Source: Streptococcus porci DSM 23759
GTDB lineage: Bacteria; Bacillota; Bacilli; Lactobacillales; Streptococcaceae
Length of the DNA: 64,000 nt
Reading direction: 5' to 3'
Assembly (NCBI RefSeq): GCF_000423765.1
Contig: NZ_AUIP01000014.1
Location: 18,331-82,330 of the forward strand
In this document: positions 10,566 through 18,995 of the stretch, piece after piece
Position numbering within the stretch: position 1 is the first letter of the stretch
Layout: each line of letters begins with the position of its first letter
Position numbers and translations under genes: made by a program
Notes under the pieces: model-generated
Databases searched by the model: none
What the model was told of the DNA's origin: nothing
Seen by the model: the letters and a program-made list of their open reading frames with translations, nothing else

Positions 10566-11183
10566 CTAAATGAGTTGAATAATGACAATCAATGCAGATA
10601 AAATCATAGTGAAACTCCCGATTCGAGAGAACCACAGGGCCGAATGTTTTCCGAAAAACGTGCCTAAATAACTAGCACAGATACTGTAGAGAAAGTCGTT
10701 TACTAGACCAATGATAAGATAAGTTGCACTTAAAATGAGCATTTGGCTAAAAATGTTAGCAGATTGATTGATGAATTGTGGTAAAAAAGAAGCCAGAAAA
10801 ATGATATTTTTAGGATTGAGCAGGATTAGCAAAAAGCCGTTTTTAAAGGCTTTACCCTTTTCAGGAAGGTCGATGGCTTCAAGGTTTTGCTCGGTTTTTG
10901 TTGCCGCAAGTAAACTTTTGATGCCAAGGTAGAGTAAGTAGCTGACCCCCAGTAGACGTAAGACGATGTATAAACTATCAGAGGTCTGAATCAGAGTTCC
11001 AATCCCTGCAACAGACAGGATAATGCAAAACAATCCTCCAAAGAAATTTCCCAAAACGATTTCATAAGCGGTTTTCTTGCCATGATTAATGCTGGTGGTG
11101 ACAAGATATGAGGCTGTAGGGCCGGGTGGAGTAATCAGTAAAATACAGGCGAGCGTGTAAGAAAGTCATGTTGAAAAAGTCAT
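10566..11183 (-). pseudogene. LysE/RhtB-family amino-acid exporter, in-frame stop at codon 6
   Basis: Read from ATG 11183 on the minus strand, with GGAGAAC upstream, the frame encodes MTFST, a TGA codon at 11168-11166, and then LSYTLACILLITPPGP through to 10566. Total length would be 205 residues, as expected for LysE transporters with five to six membrane segments. A tryptophan (TGG) is the likely original residue at the stop. The longest surviving frame (162 residues) begins at TTG 11054, past the first membrane segment and the ITPPGP motif, so a functional exporter is unlikely unless the stop is suppressed or is a sequence error. Confidence 0.8.
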
Positions 11184-11282
11184 CGTAGTTCTCCTTAAAT
11201 CGGTTAAAGAATTTTAGGATAATTATACAACATAATGGTATATCATTCAATTCGAAAAAATAATAAAAAAATTAGGAAACGC

Positions 11283-11310
11283 TTTACAAAATAAAAAAGT
11301 GTGCTATAAT
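11283..11310 (+). promoter_or_regulatory. Promoter of the PTS EIICB gene
   Basis: TTTACA (11283-11288), 16-base spacer, TATAAT (11305-11310). The LacI-type operators lie just downstream, where a bound repressor would block elongation or promoter escape. Confidence 0.75.
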
Positions 11311-11327
11311 AAACTTATCACAAATAA

Positions 11328-11362
11328 CGCAAACGTTTGCGCAATATAATGCAAACGTTAAC
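11328..11362 (+). promoter_or_regulatory. Tandem LacI-family operators upstream of the PTS gene
   Basis: 11328-11341 is a perfect 14-base palindrome, CGCAAACGTTTGCG. A second, imperfect copy, GCAAACGTTAAC, lies at 11351-11362, 23 bases downstream, directly before the ribosome binding site. Both have the central CG of LacI-family and MalR operators. The nearby regulator at 9331 is the natural candidate to bind. Confidence 0.8.
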
Positions 11363-11374
11363 ATAGGAGGAACT

Positions 11375-13051
11375 ATGAAAACCTTAAAAGAGAAATTCGG
11401 TTTTGAATTTTGGCAAAAGTTTGGTAAGTGTTTGATGGTGGTTATCGCTGTCATGCCTGCGGCAGGATTAATGGTCAGTATAGGGAACTCAATTCCCCTG
11501 ATTGCACCAGGAAATCAAGCTCTAGCAACTATTGGTAATGTTGTTGCTCAAATTGGTTGGGCAGTTATTGGGAACCTTCACTTACTCTTTGCTTTGGCTA
11601 TCGGTGGTAGCTGGGCTAAAGAACGCGCCGGTGGTGCTTTTGCAGCCGGTTTAGCCTTTGTTTTGATTAACCGCATCACAGGTGCCATCTACGGTATTTC
11701 AAGTAGCATGCTTGCTGACCCTGAAGCTGTAGTGACAAGCTTCCTTGGTACTAAGATGGAAGTGGCTAACTACTTCACAAGTGTCCTTGAAGCTCCTGCT
11801 ATCAATACTGGTGTTTTCGTAGGGATTATCTCAGGTTTTGTTGGAGCGACAGCTTTTAATAAGTACTACAACTACCGTAAACTCCCTGATGTCCTATCAT
11901 TCTTCAATGGAAAACGCTTTGTACCATTTGTAGTGATTTGGCGCTCAGCTCTGACAGCTATTGCTCTTGCTTTTATCTGGCCGGTTATCCAATCTGGAAT
12001 CAACGGCTTTGGTATGTGGATTGCAACTTCTAAAGAAACAGCACCATTCCTTGCACCATTCTTGTATGGTACTTTGGAACGTCTGCTCTTGCCGTTTGGT
12101 TTGCACCATATGTTGACTATCCCAATGAACTATACAGCTCTCGGTGGTACTTACGATGTTCTTACAGGTGCAGCTCAAGGAACTCAAGTATTTGGACAAG
12201 ACCCGCTTTGGTTGGCATGGGTAACTGACCTCATTAACTTCAAAGAAGCAGGTGACACAGCGGCTTACAATGACTTGTTTGCAGCTTTCACACCGGCACG
12301 TTTCAAAGTTGGTCAAATGATTGGTTCAACTGGTATCCTTATGGGTATTGCATTTGCAATGTACAAAAATGTTGACGCTGACAAGAAAAAACAATACAAA
12401 ATGATGTTCGTCTCAGCAGCCGCTGCGGTCTTCTTGACAGGTGTTACTGAGCCTCTTGAGTTCATGTTTATGTTTGTCGCTATGCCACTTTATGTTGTCT
12501 ATGCCTTCGTTCAAGGTGCAGCATTTGCTATGGCAGACCTAGTACACCTTCGTGTTCATTCATTTGGTAATATTGAACTCTTGACACGTACGCCTATGGC
12601 TATCAAAGCAGGGCTAGGCGGAGACTTGCTCAACTTCGTTTGGGTATCACTCCTCTTTGGACTTGTTATGTACTTTATCGCAGACTTTATGATTCGCAAA
12701 TTCAAACTTGCTACTGCAGGTCGTCTTGGCAACTACGAAAACGAAGAAGCTGGTCAAGAAGGAGATACAGCGACTGTTGATACAAACTCACAAAGTGTGC
12801 AAATCATCAATCTTCTTGGTGGCCGCAGCAATATCGTTGACGTTGATGCTTGCATGACTCGTCTTCGTGTAACGGTTACAGACCCTTCACAGGTTGCAGA
12901 TGAGGAAGCTTGGAAAAAAGTTGGTGCCCTTGGTCTCTTCTTGAAAGACAATGGCGTTCAAGCGGTTTATGGGCCAAAAGCGGACATCCTCAAATCTGAC
13001 ATTCAAGATATCTTGGATTCAGGAGTGACTATTCCAGCAACTGATAAATAA
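11375..13051 (+). CDS. PTS glucose/maltose-type EIICB transporter
   Basis: 558-residue membrane permease of the glucose/maltose/N-acetylglucosamine PTS family. The EIIC domain (residues about 15-450) has many membrane helices and the family segments AVMPAAGLMVSIGNS and ERLLLPFGLHHMLTIP. A soluble EIIB domain (about 470-550) carries the phosphorylatable Cys493 in VDACMTRLRV. No EIIA domain is fused, so phosphate must come from an EIIA encoded elsewhere. Start ATG 11375 follows AGGAGGAAC. The operator and MalR-like gene suggest maltose or a related alpha-glucoside, but glucose is possible. Confidence 0.9.
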   Translation: MKTLKEKFGFEFWQKFGKCLMVVIAVMPAAGLMVSIGNSIPLIAPGNQALATIGNVVAQIGWAVIGNLHLLFALAIGGSWAKERAGGAFAAGLAFVLINRITGAIYGISSSMLADPEAVVTSFLGTKMEVANYFTSVLEAPAINTGVFVGIISGFVGATAFNKYYNYRKLPDVLSFFNGKRFVPFVVIWRSALTAIALAFIWPVIQSGINGFGMWIATSKETAPFLAPFLYGTLERLLLPFGLHHMLTIPMNYTALGGTYDVLTGAAQGTQVFGQDPLWLAWVTDLINFKEAGDTAAYNDLFAAFTPARFKVGQMIGSTGILMGIAFAMYKNVDADKKKQYKMMFVSAAAAVFLTGVTEPLEFMFMFVAMPLYVVYAFVQGAAFAMADLVHLRVHSFGNIELLTRTPMAIKAGLGGDLLNFVWVSLLFGLVMYFIADFMIRKFKLATAGRLGNYENEEAGQEGDTATVDTNSQSVQIINLLGGRSNIVDVDACMTRLRVTVTDPSQVADEEAWKKVGALGLFLKDNGVQAVYGPKADILKSDIQDILDSGVTIPATDK

Positions 13052-13063
13052 GATGTAAAAGGA

Positions 13064-13089
13064 AAGGCTGGGCGTCTGCTCGGCTTTTT
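13064..13089 (+). terminator. Terminator between the EIICB and EEP-family genes
   Basis: AAGGCTGGGC (13064-13073) pairs with GCTCGGCTTT (13078-13087), allowing G-U pairs, and is followed by T residues. It probably attenuates read-through into the next gene. Confidence 0.6.
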
Positions 13090-13110
13090 CCCATATAAGG
13101 AGAAGACAAT

Positions 13111-13923
13111 ATGAAACTTTTAACGTTAAACACTCACTCATGGATGGAGGAGCATTCCGAAGAAAAATTGGAGCAATTGGTTAGCCATCTCTTAAAAGAG
13201 GACTATGATATTATTTGCTTGCAGGAAATCAATCAGCTGATGATGTCAGAGAAAGTGAAGGTACCAAAAAGTTATCAGGCGCTTTCTTCTGCGCCAGATT
13301 TGCACGCCGATCACTATGCCTATCTCTTGACGCAAAAGTTGGCTGAAAAAGGCGTCACCTATGAGTGGTCTTGGTCTTATAACCACATCGGTTTTGATCG
13401 CTACCATGAAGGAGTGGCTCTTTTGAGTAAGACTCCGATTGCTGGGCGCGAGCTCTTGGTCTCTGAGGTGGATGACGAGACAGACTACCATACTAGACGT
13501 ATTCTCTTAGCGGATACTGTGGTCAATGGCAGAGCTGTGACGATTGTCAGTCTTCATCTATCATGGTTTGGAAAAGGGTTTGAGGCTGAATGGGAAATTA
13601 TAGAGAAAGAGCTTTTAGCCCAAACAAATCCACTTATACTGATGGGAGATTTTAACAATCCAACGGATCAGGAAGGCTACGAATTAATTTTAAAGAGTCC
13701 GCTAAATCTGGTCGATAGTCATAAAGTTGCTGAAAAAGTATCGGGAAGTCATACCATCTTGGCAGATATTGATGGCTGGGAGGGTAATCAGCAGGCGCTT
13801 AAGGTTGACCACGCTTTTATCAGCCAAGACTTGACGGTTATCAGTTCTAAAGTGCTATTTGATGGCGGAGAGACGCCTGTTTTGTCAGATCATTTTGGTC
13901 TGGAAGTGGAAATTGACCTTTAA
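13111..13923 (+). CDS. Endonuclease/exonuclease/phosphatase (EEP) family protein
   Basis: 270-residue metal-dependent phosphohydrolase of the DNase I/sphingomyelinase fold. Motifs in order: LTLNTHSW (Asn), CLQEINQ (metal-binding Glu), VSLHLSW (His), MGDFNNPTD (Asp and Asn), KVDHAFIS and a C-terminal LSDHFGLEVEI (Asp-His). There is no signal peptide, so it is cytoplasmic. The substrate is unknown; position directly after the PTS gene suggests a role linked to sugar metabolism but does not prove it. ATG 13111 follows AAGGAGAAGACAAT. Confidence 0.85.
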   Translation: MKLLTLNTHSWMEEHSEEKLEQLVSHLLKEDYDIICLQEINQLMMSEKVKVPKSYQALSSAPDLHADHYAYLLTQKLAEKGVTYEWSWSYNHIGFDRYHEGVALLSKTPIAGRELLVSEVDDETDYHTRRILLADTVVNGRAVTIVSLHLSWFGKGFEAEWEIIEKELLAQTNPLILMGDFNNPTDQEGYELILKSPLNLVDSHKVAEKVSGSHTILADIDGWEGNQQALKVDHAFISQDLTVISSKVLFDGGETPVLSDHFGLEVEIDL

Positions 13924-13925
13924 TC

Positions 13926-13951
13926 AAAGAGGGAGAAAATCCCTCTTTTTT
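13926..13951 (+). terminator. Intrinsic terminator before ispE
   Basis: Perfect 9-bp stem AAAGAGGGA / TCCCTCTTT with a five-base loop and a T run. It separates the EEP gene from ispE. An extended -10 promoter (TGG-TATAAT, 13968-13973) follows for ispE. Confidence 0.85.
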
Positions 13952-14003
13952 GTACCCTCGATTATGGTATAATGAGTTAAAGTCACTTGAAGGAGGGAGC
14001 GAA

Positions 14004-14858
14004 ATGGAAGTCATTGAAAAAGCACCAGCTAAAATCAATCTGGGTTTGGATATTGCTGGAAAGCGTTCGGATGGGTATCATGAATTATCCATGATTATGG
14101 TAAGTGTGGATTTGAATGATTATGTGATTTTAAAATCTCTGGACACAGACGAGATTATCATGACATCTGATAATCACAAAATGCCTCTCAATGAGAAAAA
14201 TGATGTTTATAAGGCTGCCTCTCTAATCAAGGAAAAATATGGTATCACCACTGGCCTTGATATTTCCCTGCAGAAATCCATTCCCATCTGTGCAGGATTG
14301 GGTGGTGGCTCAAGTGATGCCGCAGCAACTATACGCGGACTCAATAAGCTCTGGAACCTTAATATGGGACGAGAGGATATGATTGAGATTGGATTTCAGA
14401 TTGGTAGCGATGTGCCTTACTGTCTGGAAGCTGGTTGCTCTCTGATTACTGGCAAGGGCGAGATTGTGGAGCGTCTGGAGACCTCTCTTTCTTCCTGGGT
14501 GGTTTTGGTCAAGCCTCACTTTGGTATTTCTACGCGGACAGTCTTTCCTGAGATTGACCCTGAGACCATTTCTCGGGTTGATATCGAGGCTCTAAAAAGA
14601 GCTCTGCTTGCTAAAGACTACGAAGGAATGATAGCTCAGATGGGGAACTCCTTAGAAGATGTGACGATTAAGCGAAAGCCTTTTATCCAAAAAATCAAAG
14701 ATCGGATGCTCAAATGTGGGGCTGACGTGGCTTTGATGACGGGTTCTGGGCCAACAGTTTTTGCCCTCTGCCCAACGGAAAAGCGGGCTGACCGCGTCGT
14801 TAATAGTATGAAAGGTTTTTGTAAGGAAGTGTACAAAGTTCGTATTTTGCAGGGGTAA
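14004..14858 (+). CDS. ispE: IspE-like 4-diphosphocytidyl-2-C-methyl-D-erythritol kinase (GHMP kinase)
   Basis: 284-residue GHMP kinase. The start is ATG 14004, which has AGGAGGG seven bases upstream; an earlier in-frame codon at 13950 would add unrelated residues. The ATP loop PICAGLGGGSSDAAAT is at about residues 93-108, with the N-terminal KAPAKINLGLDI and C-terminal MTGSGPTVFAL signatures. In the MEP pathway it phosphorylates CDP-methylerythritol, but streptococci make isoprenoids by the mevalonate route, and this orphan ispE is a known conserved streptococcal feature. Its real substrate is open. Confidence 0.9.
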   Translation: MEVIEKAPAKINLGLDIAGKRSDGYHELSMIMVSVDLNDYVILKSLDTDEIIMTSDNHKMPLNEKNDVYKAASLIKEKYGITTGLDISLQKSIPICAGLGGGSSDAAATIRGLNKLWNLNMGREDMIEIGFQIGSDVPYCLEAGCSLITGKGEIVERLETSLSSWVVLVKPHFGISTRTVFPEIDPETISRVDIEALKRALLAKDYEGMIAQMGNSLEDVTIKRKPFIQKIKDRMLKCGADVALMTGSGPTVFALCPTEKRADRVVNSMKGFCKEVYKVRILQG

Positions 14859-14876
14859 ATCTTGCCCCTGCATTTT
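14849..14876 (+). terminator. Terminator overlapping the ispE stop codon
   Basis: GCAGGGG (14849-14855) pairs with CCCCTGC (14865-14871), followed by ATTTT. The stem includes the last codons of ispE and the -35 region of the adcR promoter. Confidence 0.65.
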
Positions 14877-14901
14877 GATTATGGTATAATTAACCAGTTA
14901 A
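14862..14901 (+). promoter_or_regulatory. adcR promoter with AdcR zinc box
   Basis: TTGCCC (14862-14867), 17-base spacer, TATAAT (14885-14890), directly followed by TTAACCAGTTAA (14890-14901). That palindrome matches the published AdcR operator TTAACYRGTTAA exactly and covers the transcription start. Zinc-loaded AdcR should therefore repress its own operon. Confidence 0.9.
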
Positions 14902-14917
14902 GAAAAAGGAGAAAAGA

Positions 14918-15361
14918 ATGAAAACCTTATCTATGCAACTTGATGCTCTAATCAATCAAGTCCTCTTAAAGGCTGAAAACCAGCATGAATTGCTAATTGG
15001 GTCCTGCCAGAGTCAAGTCAAGTTGACCAATACTCAGGAGCATATTCTTATGCTTCTTTCACAGGAAAATTTAACCAGTTCAGACTTAGCCAAGAGGCTA
15101 AACGTCAGTCAAGCGGCGGTCACAAAGGCGGTCAAAAGTCTTGTCGAAAAAGGTATGCTTGAGACGATGAAAAAAGCAGAAGACGGCCGTAGTTTGCATT
15201 TAAGTTTGACTGCGGAGGCGACGCCGATTGCTGAGGAGCACAGCCATCATCACGACAAGACCTTGTCTGTTTATCAAGAAGTTTTAGCAGATTTTTCGGA
15301 TGTGGAGCAGGAAGTTATCAGTCGCTTCATCACCAAGCTGTCACAGAGATTGGAGGACTAG
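14918..15361 (+). CDS. adcR: Zinc-responsive MarR-family repressor
   Basis: 147-residue MarR-family winged-helix regulator that binds DNA when loaded with Zn. The recognition helix region SSDLAKRLNVSQAAVTKAVKSL and the wing segment KAEDGRSLHLSLT are visible. The histidine-rich stretch EEHSHHHDKT near residue 107 provides metal ligands as in AdcR. Its own operator lies 17 bases upstream. It is followed without a gap by adcC and adcB, the standard streptococcal adcRCB arrangement; the lipoprotein gene adcA is not in this window. Confidence 0.95.
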   Translation: MKTLSMQLDALINQVLLKAENQHELLIGSCQSQVKLTNTQEHILMLLSQENLTSSDLAKRLNVSQAAVTKAVKSLVEKGMLETMKKAEDGRSLHLSLTAEATPIAEEHSHHHDKTLSVYQEVLADFSDVEQEVISRFITKLSQRLED

Positions 15362-16072
15362 ATGCGTTATATTACTGTTGAAAATCTTTCCTTTCAATAC
15401 GATTCTGAGCCAGTGCTAAATGATATCAGCTATCACCTAGATAGTGGTGAATTTGTCACCTTGACGGGGGAAAATGGCGCAGCTAAATCAACATTGATTA
15501 GGGCCACCTTGGGAGTCTTAAAACCTAAGCAAGGTCAGGTTACTATTTCTAAGACCAATAAAGACGGTAAGAAGTTACGCCTTGCTTACCTTCCTCAACA
15601 AATTGCCAGCTTCAACGCAGGTTTTCCCAGTACGGTTTATGAATTTGTCCGTTCAGGTCGCTATCCAAGGCAGGGCTGGTTTCGTCGTTTGACTAAACAT
15701 GATGAAGAACATATCAAAGTTAGTCTAGAAGCGGTTGGCATGTGGGAAAGCCGTCATAAACGTTTAGGAGCTCTTTCTGGTGGGCAAAAGCAGCGTGTGG
15801 TTATTGCGCGCATGTTTGCCAGTGATCCAGACATCTTTATCCTTGACGAGCCAACGACTGGTATGGATGCAGGAACAGCTCAGACCTTTTATGAGCTCAT
15901 GCATCACTCTGCCCATAAACATGGTAAGTCAGTTCTTATGATTACACACGATCCTGAAGAAGTTAAGGAATTTACAGATCGTAATATCCACCTCGTCAGA
16001 AATCACGACCTGCCTTGGCGTTGCTTTAACGTCCATGAGACGGATGAAGAAGGAGAAAAACATGTTCACTGA
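15362..16072 (+). CDS. adcC: Zinc ABC transporter ATP-binding protein
   Basis: 236-residue ATPase energising zinc import. Walker A is GENGAAKST (the GENGAAK form typical of ZnuC/AdcC), the signature is [15 protein letters not shown] and Walker B is [12 protein letters not shown]. The ATG directly follows the adcR stop (TAG ATG), with GGAGG inside adcR. Its 3' end overlaps adcB by 11 bases. Confidence 0.95.
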   Translation: MRYITVENLSFQYDSEPVLNDISYHLDSGEFVTLTGENGAAKSTLIRATLGVLKPKQGQVTISKTNKDGKKLRLAYLPQQIASFNAGFPSTVYEFVRSGRYPRQGWFRRLTKHDEEHIKVSLEAVGMWESRHKRLGALSGGQKQRVVIARMFASDPDIFILDEPTTGMDAGTAQTFYELMHHSAHKHGKSVLMITHDPEEVKEFTDRNIHLVRNHDLPWRCFNVHETDEEGEKHVH

Positions 16073-16868
16073 GATTTTAGCCTATGATTTTATGCAACGA
16101 GCTCTTTGGGCGGTCGTTGCCATTTCCCTCTTTGCACCAATTCTAGGGACATTTCTGATTTTACGTCGCCAGAGCCTCATGTCAGACACCCTTAGTCACG
16201 TTTCACTAACTGGTGTTGCACTGGGTGTTATCATGGGAATTAATCCCACTTGGACTACGATTCTGGTGGTGACTGTGGCAGCTGTGATTTTGGAATACTT
16301 GCGAACAGTTTATCGTCATTACATGGAAATTGCCACAGCTATTCTCATGTCAATGGGTCTAGCCTTGTCCCTGATTTTGATGAGTAAGTCTAATTCTTCT
16401 TCAGGGGTCAGCTTAGAACAGTACCTCTTTGGCTCCATTATTACGATTAGCAAAGAGCAGGTTATCGCTCTCTTTGTCATTGCAGCGACAGTTCTCATAT
16501 TGACGATACTTTTTATTCGTCCTATGTATGTGCTGACCTTTGATGAGGACACGGCTTTTGTAGATGGTTTACCTGTTCGTCTTATGTCAACGCTTTTCAA
16601 TGTGGTGACGGGTATCGCTATTTCCCTGACTATTCCTGCAGCAGGTGCTCTTTTAGTCTCTACCATTATGGTACTTCCAGCCTCTATTGCTATGCGCTTG
16701 GGCAATAACTTCCGTTCGGTTATCGGCTTGGGAATCATCGTTGGCTTCATCGGCATGGTATCTGGTATTTTCCTTTCATACTATTGGGAAACACCAGCCA
16801 GCGCTACCATCACCATGATTTTTATTCTCTTTTTCCTCCTGACTGGTTTGGTAGTTATAAAGGACTAA
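16062..16868 (+). CDS. adcB: Zinc ABC transporter permease
   Basis: 268-residue integral membrane protein of the ZnuB/AdcB (ABC-3) family with about seven hydrophobic segments. Family motifs include [20 protein letters not shown] and [20 protein letters not shown] start at ATG 16062 ([10 protein letters not shown]), preceded by AAGGAGAAAAAC, rather than at 16035 inside adcC. It forms the membrane channel for the AdcC ATPase. Confidence 0.95.
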   Translation: MFTEILAYDFMQRALWAVVAISLFAPILGTFLILRRQSLMSDTLSHVSLTGVALGVIMGINPTWTTILVVTVAAVILEYLRTVYRHYMEIATAILMSMGLALSLILMSKSNSSSGVSLEQYLFGSIITISKEQVIALFVIAATVLILTILFIRPMYVLTFDEDTAFVDGLPVRLMSTLFNVVTGIAISLTIPAAGALLVSTIMVLPASIAMRLGNNFRSVIGLGIIVGFIGMVSGIFLSYYWETPASATITMIFILFFLLTGLVVIKD

Positions 16869-16872
16869 TCTT

Positions 16873-16902
16873 AAAAGCTGCTTAGGCAGTTTTTTTCTTT
16901 TA
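16873..16902 (+). terminator. Terminator after adcB
   Basis: AAAAGCTGC pairs with GCAGTTTT across TTAG and is followed by a T run. It closes the adcRCB operon. Confidence 0.7.
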
Positions 16903-16924
16903 GGAAAAGGTAGAGCTAAGAAAA

Positions 16925-16988
16925 TGTAAAAAACTTTTTACATTTTTTGTAAAACAGACTTGACATTTAATGTAAAGTAAACTATACT
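16925..16988 (+). promoter_or_regulatory. Promoter with TGTAAA/TTTACA operator array for the ABC/CPBP operon
   Basis: TTGACA (16960-16965), 17-base spacer, TATACT (16983-16988): a strong promoter. Around it are repeated TGTAAA/TTTACA elements: an 8-2-8 palindrome at 16925-16942 (TGTAAAAA-AC-TTTTTACA), TGTAAA at 16949-16954, and ACATTTAATGT inside the spacer with TGTAAA at 16971. The pattern looks like the binding site of a dimeric repressor. The small XRE protein at 17494 or a GntR-type protein elsewhere could be the binder. Confidence 0.7.
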
Positions 16989-17041
16989 TATTTTGTAAAG
17001 GTAACTTGACAAAGTAAAATGTTGTTCACGAAGGAGAGTTC

Positions 17042-17479
17042 ATGAAAAAATTAACAAAAGAAAAAGTCATCTCAGATGCGAAGTCAAGTTTGGCAGGTCT
17101 TCTAGTCATAGCAGCCATTTTCTTATACTACGCTTTGGTAAAGCGAGATTGGTTTTGGCTTGTTAGTATTTTGCCACTTGTATTAGCAACAGATGGTTAT
17201 AAATATGGTCGTCTTCTGATGGATGAAACATATCTGAAACGCTATGTGATTAAAAAGAACGATGAGCGAAATCTTCAAATAGAAGGAATGGCTTATCGCA
17301 CGATGGCAAAAATCCTTATTCTAGTTTACACTTTTTTATCTGGTCTCTTTTTGGGCTACTTTTCAGATCAACTGACTGTTGATCAGAGAGGATTGATTGC
17401 GCTGGGGATGTTTGGCCTTGCTCTCTTGATAATAGGAATTTTTCACCTCGTCAAATGGTATTATGAGCGTCAGCTTTGA
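17042..17479 (+). CDS. Small four-helix membrane protein of unknown function
   Basis: 145 residues with hydrophobic segments near 18-34, 36-54, 88-110 and 118-138, and a polar loop containing IKKNDERNLQIEG. The NDERN-type loop is shared with the second small membrane protein of this operon (YYDERSQHI), suggesting related folds. ATG 17042 follows GAAGGAGAGTTC. It is the first gene of an operon with an XRE regulator and ABC transporter genes. I do not recognise a function. Confidence 0.7.
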   Translation: MKKLTKEKVISDAKSSLAGLLVIAAIFLYYALVKRDWFWLVSILPLVLATDGYKYGRLLMDETYLKRYVIKKNDERNLQIEGMAYRTMAKILILVYTFLSGLFLGYFSDQLTVDQRGLIALGMFGLALLIIGIFHLVKWYYERQL

Positions 17480-17493
17480 GTAAAGGAGAAGCC

Positions 17494-17697
17494 ATGGAAA
17501 CGAGAATTCAGGAGCTAAGAAAGGCACGAAAACTCAGTCAGGCTGAGCTGGCAGATGAATTGGAAGTCACCAGACAAACCATTATTTCCCTAGAAAAAGG
17601 GCGCTACAATGCCTCGCTGGAATTAGCCTATAAAATCGCTAAATTTTTTGGAAAAACAATTGAAGAAGTGTTCTTATTTGACGATGGAGGAATCTAA
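17494..17697 (+). CDS. Small XRE-family DNA-binding regulator
   Basis: 67 residues, almost wholly an HTH_3 domain: RIQELRKARKLSQAELADEL, VTRQTIISLEKGRYNASLE, and the ending TIEEVFLF. I start at ATG 17494 after AAAGGAGAAGCC. Proteins of this size often regulate a neighbouring membrane protein or ABC operon, and this one sits between two small membrane proteins. Confidence 0.85.
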   Translation: METRIQELRKARKLSQAELADELEVTRQTIISLEKGRYNASLELAYKIAKFFGKTIEEVFLFDDGGI

Positions 17698-18144
17698 ATG
17701 AAACGACGATTAGCTTTGGGACAAAAAAAGTCAAAGGAAGCCTTTAAAAGACAACTACGTGTCAATGCTACGTTATGCGCTAGCTTCGGTATCATAACAG
17801 TACAGCTAAGAAATCATTTTGAAACATCAGATTTTGCTTCAGGCTTTCTTTTAGGAATTGCGATTGCTCTCTTGTCTGGAAGTATTTATCTCTTGGCTGT
17901 ATGCAGCAAGGAAAAAGCCTTCAATCGCTATTATGTTAAATACTACGACGAACGCAGTCAGCATATTCGAGCATTGAGCCTGCAAATGACTCTAGCATTA
18001 GTTGTTGTTTTGCTGACGGTTCTTGCCTGCCTGTACGCCTTTTGGCAAATTAGCCTGCCATACATGGTACTGATTACGCTCCTGCTTTATACCATCATAT
18101 TAGGACGTTTACTGATTACTGCAATTCTAAACAAAACCATCTAA
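17698..18144 (+). CDS. Small membrane protein with YYDER loop
   Basis: 148 residues. After a basic N-terminus come two hydrophobic segments (about 30-43 and 49-68), a polar loop YYVKYYDERSQHIRAL, and two more hydrophobic helices near 100-145. It starts at ATG 17698 immediately after the regulator's stop (TAA ATG), so it is coupled to it. No function recognised; the regulator plus membrane protein pairing is common in Firmicutes. Confidence 0.7.
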   Translation: MKRRLALGQKKSKEAFKRQLRVNATLCASFGIITVQLRNHFETSDFASGFLLGIAIALLSGSIYLLAVCSKEKAFNRYYVKYYDERSQHIRALSLQMTLALVVVLLTVLACLYAFWQISLPYMVLITLLLYTIILGRLLITAILNKTI

Positions 18145-18164
18145 GGAAATGTGAAGGAAAACTT

Positions 18165-18995
18165 ATGACACTCATTACTGTTCAAAACTTAACCAAAACT
18201 TTCGGATCCCAAACCGCACTCAATCAGATTTCGTTTGATATTTCTGAGGGACAAATCTTTGGATTTCTTGGCCCGTCGGGTTCTGGAAAGACCACAACCA
18301 TTAATATTCTGACAGGTCAGCTCTTAGCCGATAGCGGTTCAGCTGAGATTTTTGGCAAAGCTGCGCAGGCTTTAGCGCCAGAAGATTTAGAAAACATAGG
18401 TATTGTCAGCGATACTAGTGGCTTCTATGATAAGCTGACGCTTTATAAAAATCTTCAGGTTTACGCTAAATGGTACGGTGTTGGGAATGACCGTATAGAC
18501 GAACTCCTCAAAGCTGTTGGTATTTATGAAGCCAAAGATAAACCTGCTGAAAAACTCTCAACAGGAATGAAGCAGCGAATGCTTTTAGCGCGTGCTCTGA
18601 TTAATAAACCCAAATTACTCTTCCTAGACGAACCAACTAGCGGTCTTGACCCATCGACTTCGCGCGTGATTCACGATTTACTTTTGGAGCTGAAAGCTCA
18701 GGGAACCACTATTTTTCTAACCACCCATGATATGAATGAAGCAACCCTGCTCTGCGATAATCTAGCACTTCTTCACAAAGGTGTTTTGGTCGAGACAGGT
18801 AGCCCTGCCCAGCTTATTCGTAAATATCACACCGATAAAAAAGTCAGAGTGACCTATATAAATGGACAGGTGAAAGAAGTAAGTTATCAAGATTTATCTG
18901 GCTTGGAAACGACAGAGGTCGAGACCATTCACTCATGTGAACCAAGCTTGGAAGATGTTTTCATCACTTTGACAGGAGGAAGCTTAAATGTTTAG
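18165..18995 (+). CDS. ABC transporter ATP-binding protein (drug/peptide export type)
   Basis: 276 residues with Walker A GPSGSGKTTT, signature LSTGMKQRMLLARAL, Walker B LLFLDEPTSGLD and the switch histidine in FLTTHDMNEA. The C-terminal 60 residues resemble those of DrrA/CcmA-type exporters. It overlaps the permease gene by eight bases. It probably exports a small molecule or peptide together with the 18988 permease; the substrate is unknown. Confidence 0.9.
   Translation: MTLITVQNLTKTFGSQTALNQISFDISEGQIFGFLGPSGSGKTTTINILTGQLLADSGSAEIFGKAAQALAPEDLENIGIVSDTSGFYDKLTLYKNLQVYAKWYGVGNDRIDELLKAVGIYEAKDKPAEKLSTGMKQRMLLARALINKPKLLFLDEPTSGLDPSTSRVIHDLLLELKAQGTTIFLTTHDMNEATLLCDNLALLHKGVLVETGSPAQLIRKYHTDKKVRVTYINGQVKEVSYQDLSGLETTEVETIHSCEPSLEDVFITLTGGSLNV

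Noticed and set aside
11945..12316. 123-codon minus-strand open frame
   Set aside because: It lies wholly antisense to the PTS EIICB gene, has no ribosome binding site and no family resemblance; the plus-strand protein is clearly real.
16319..16756. 145-codon minus-strand open frame
   Set aside because: Antisense shadow of adcB, low-complexity composition rich in Lys/Arg/Ile.
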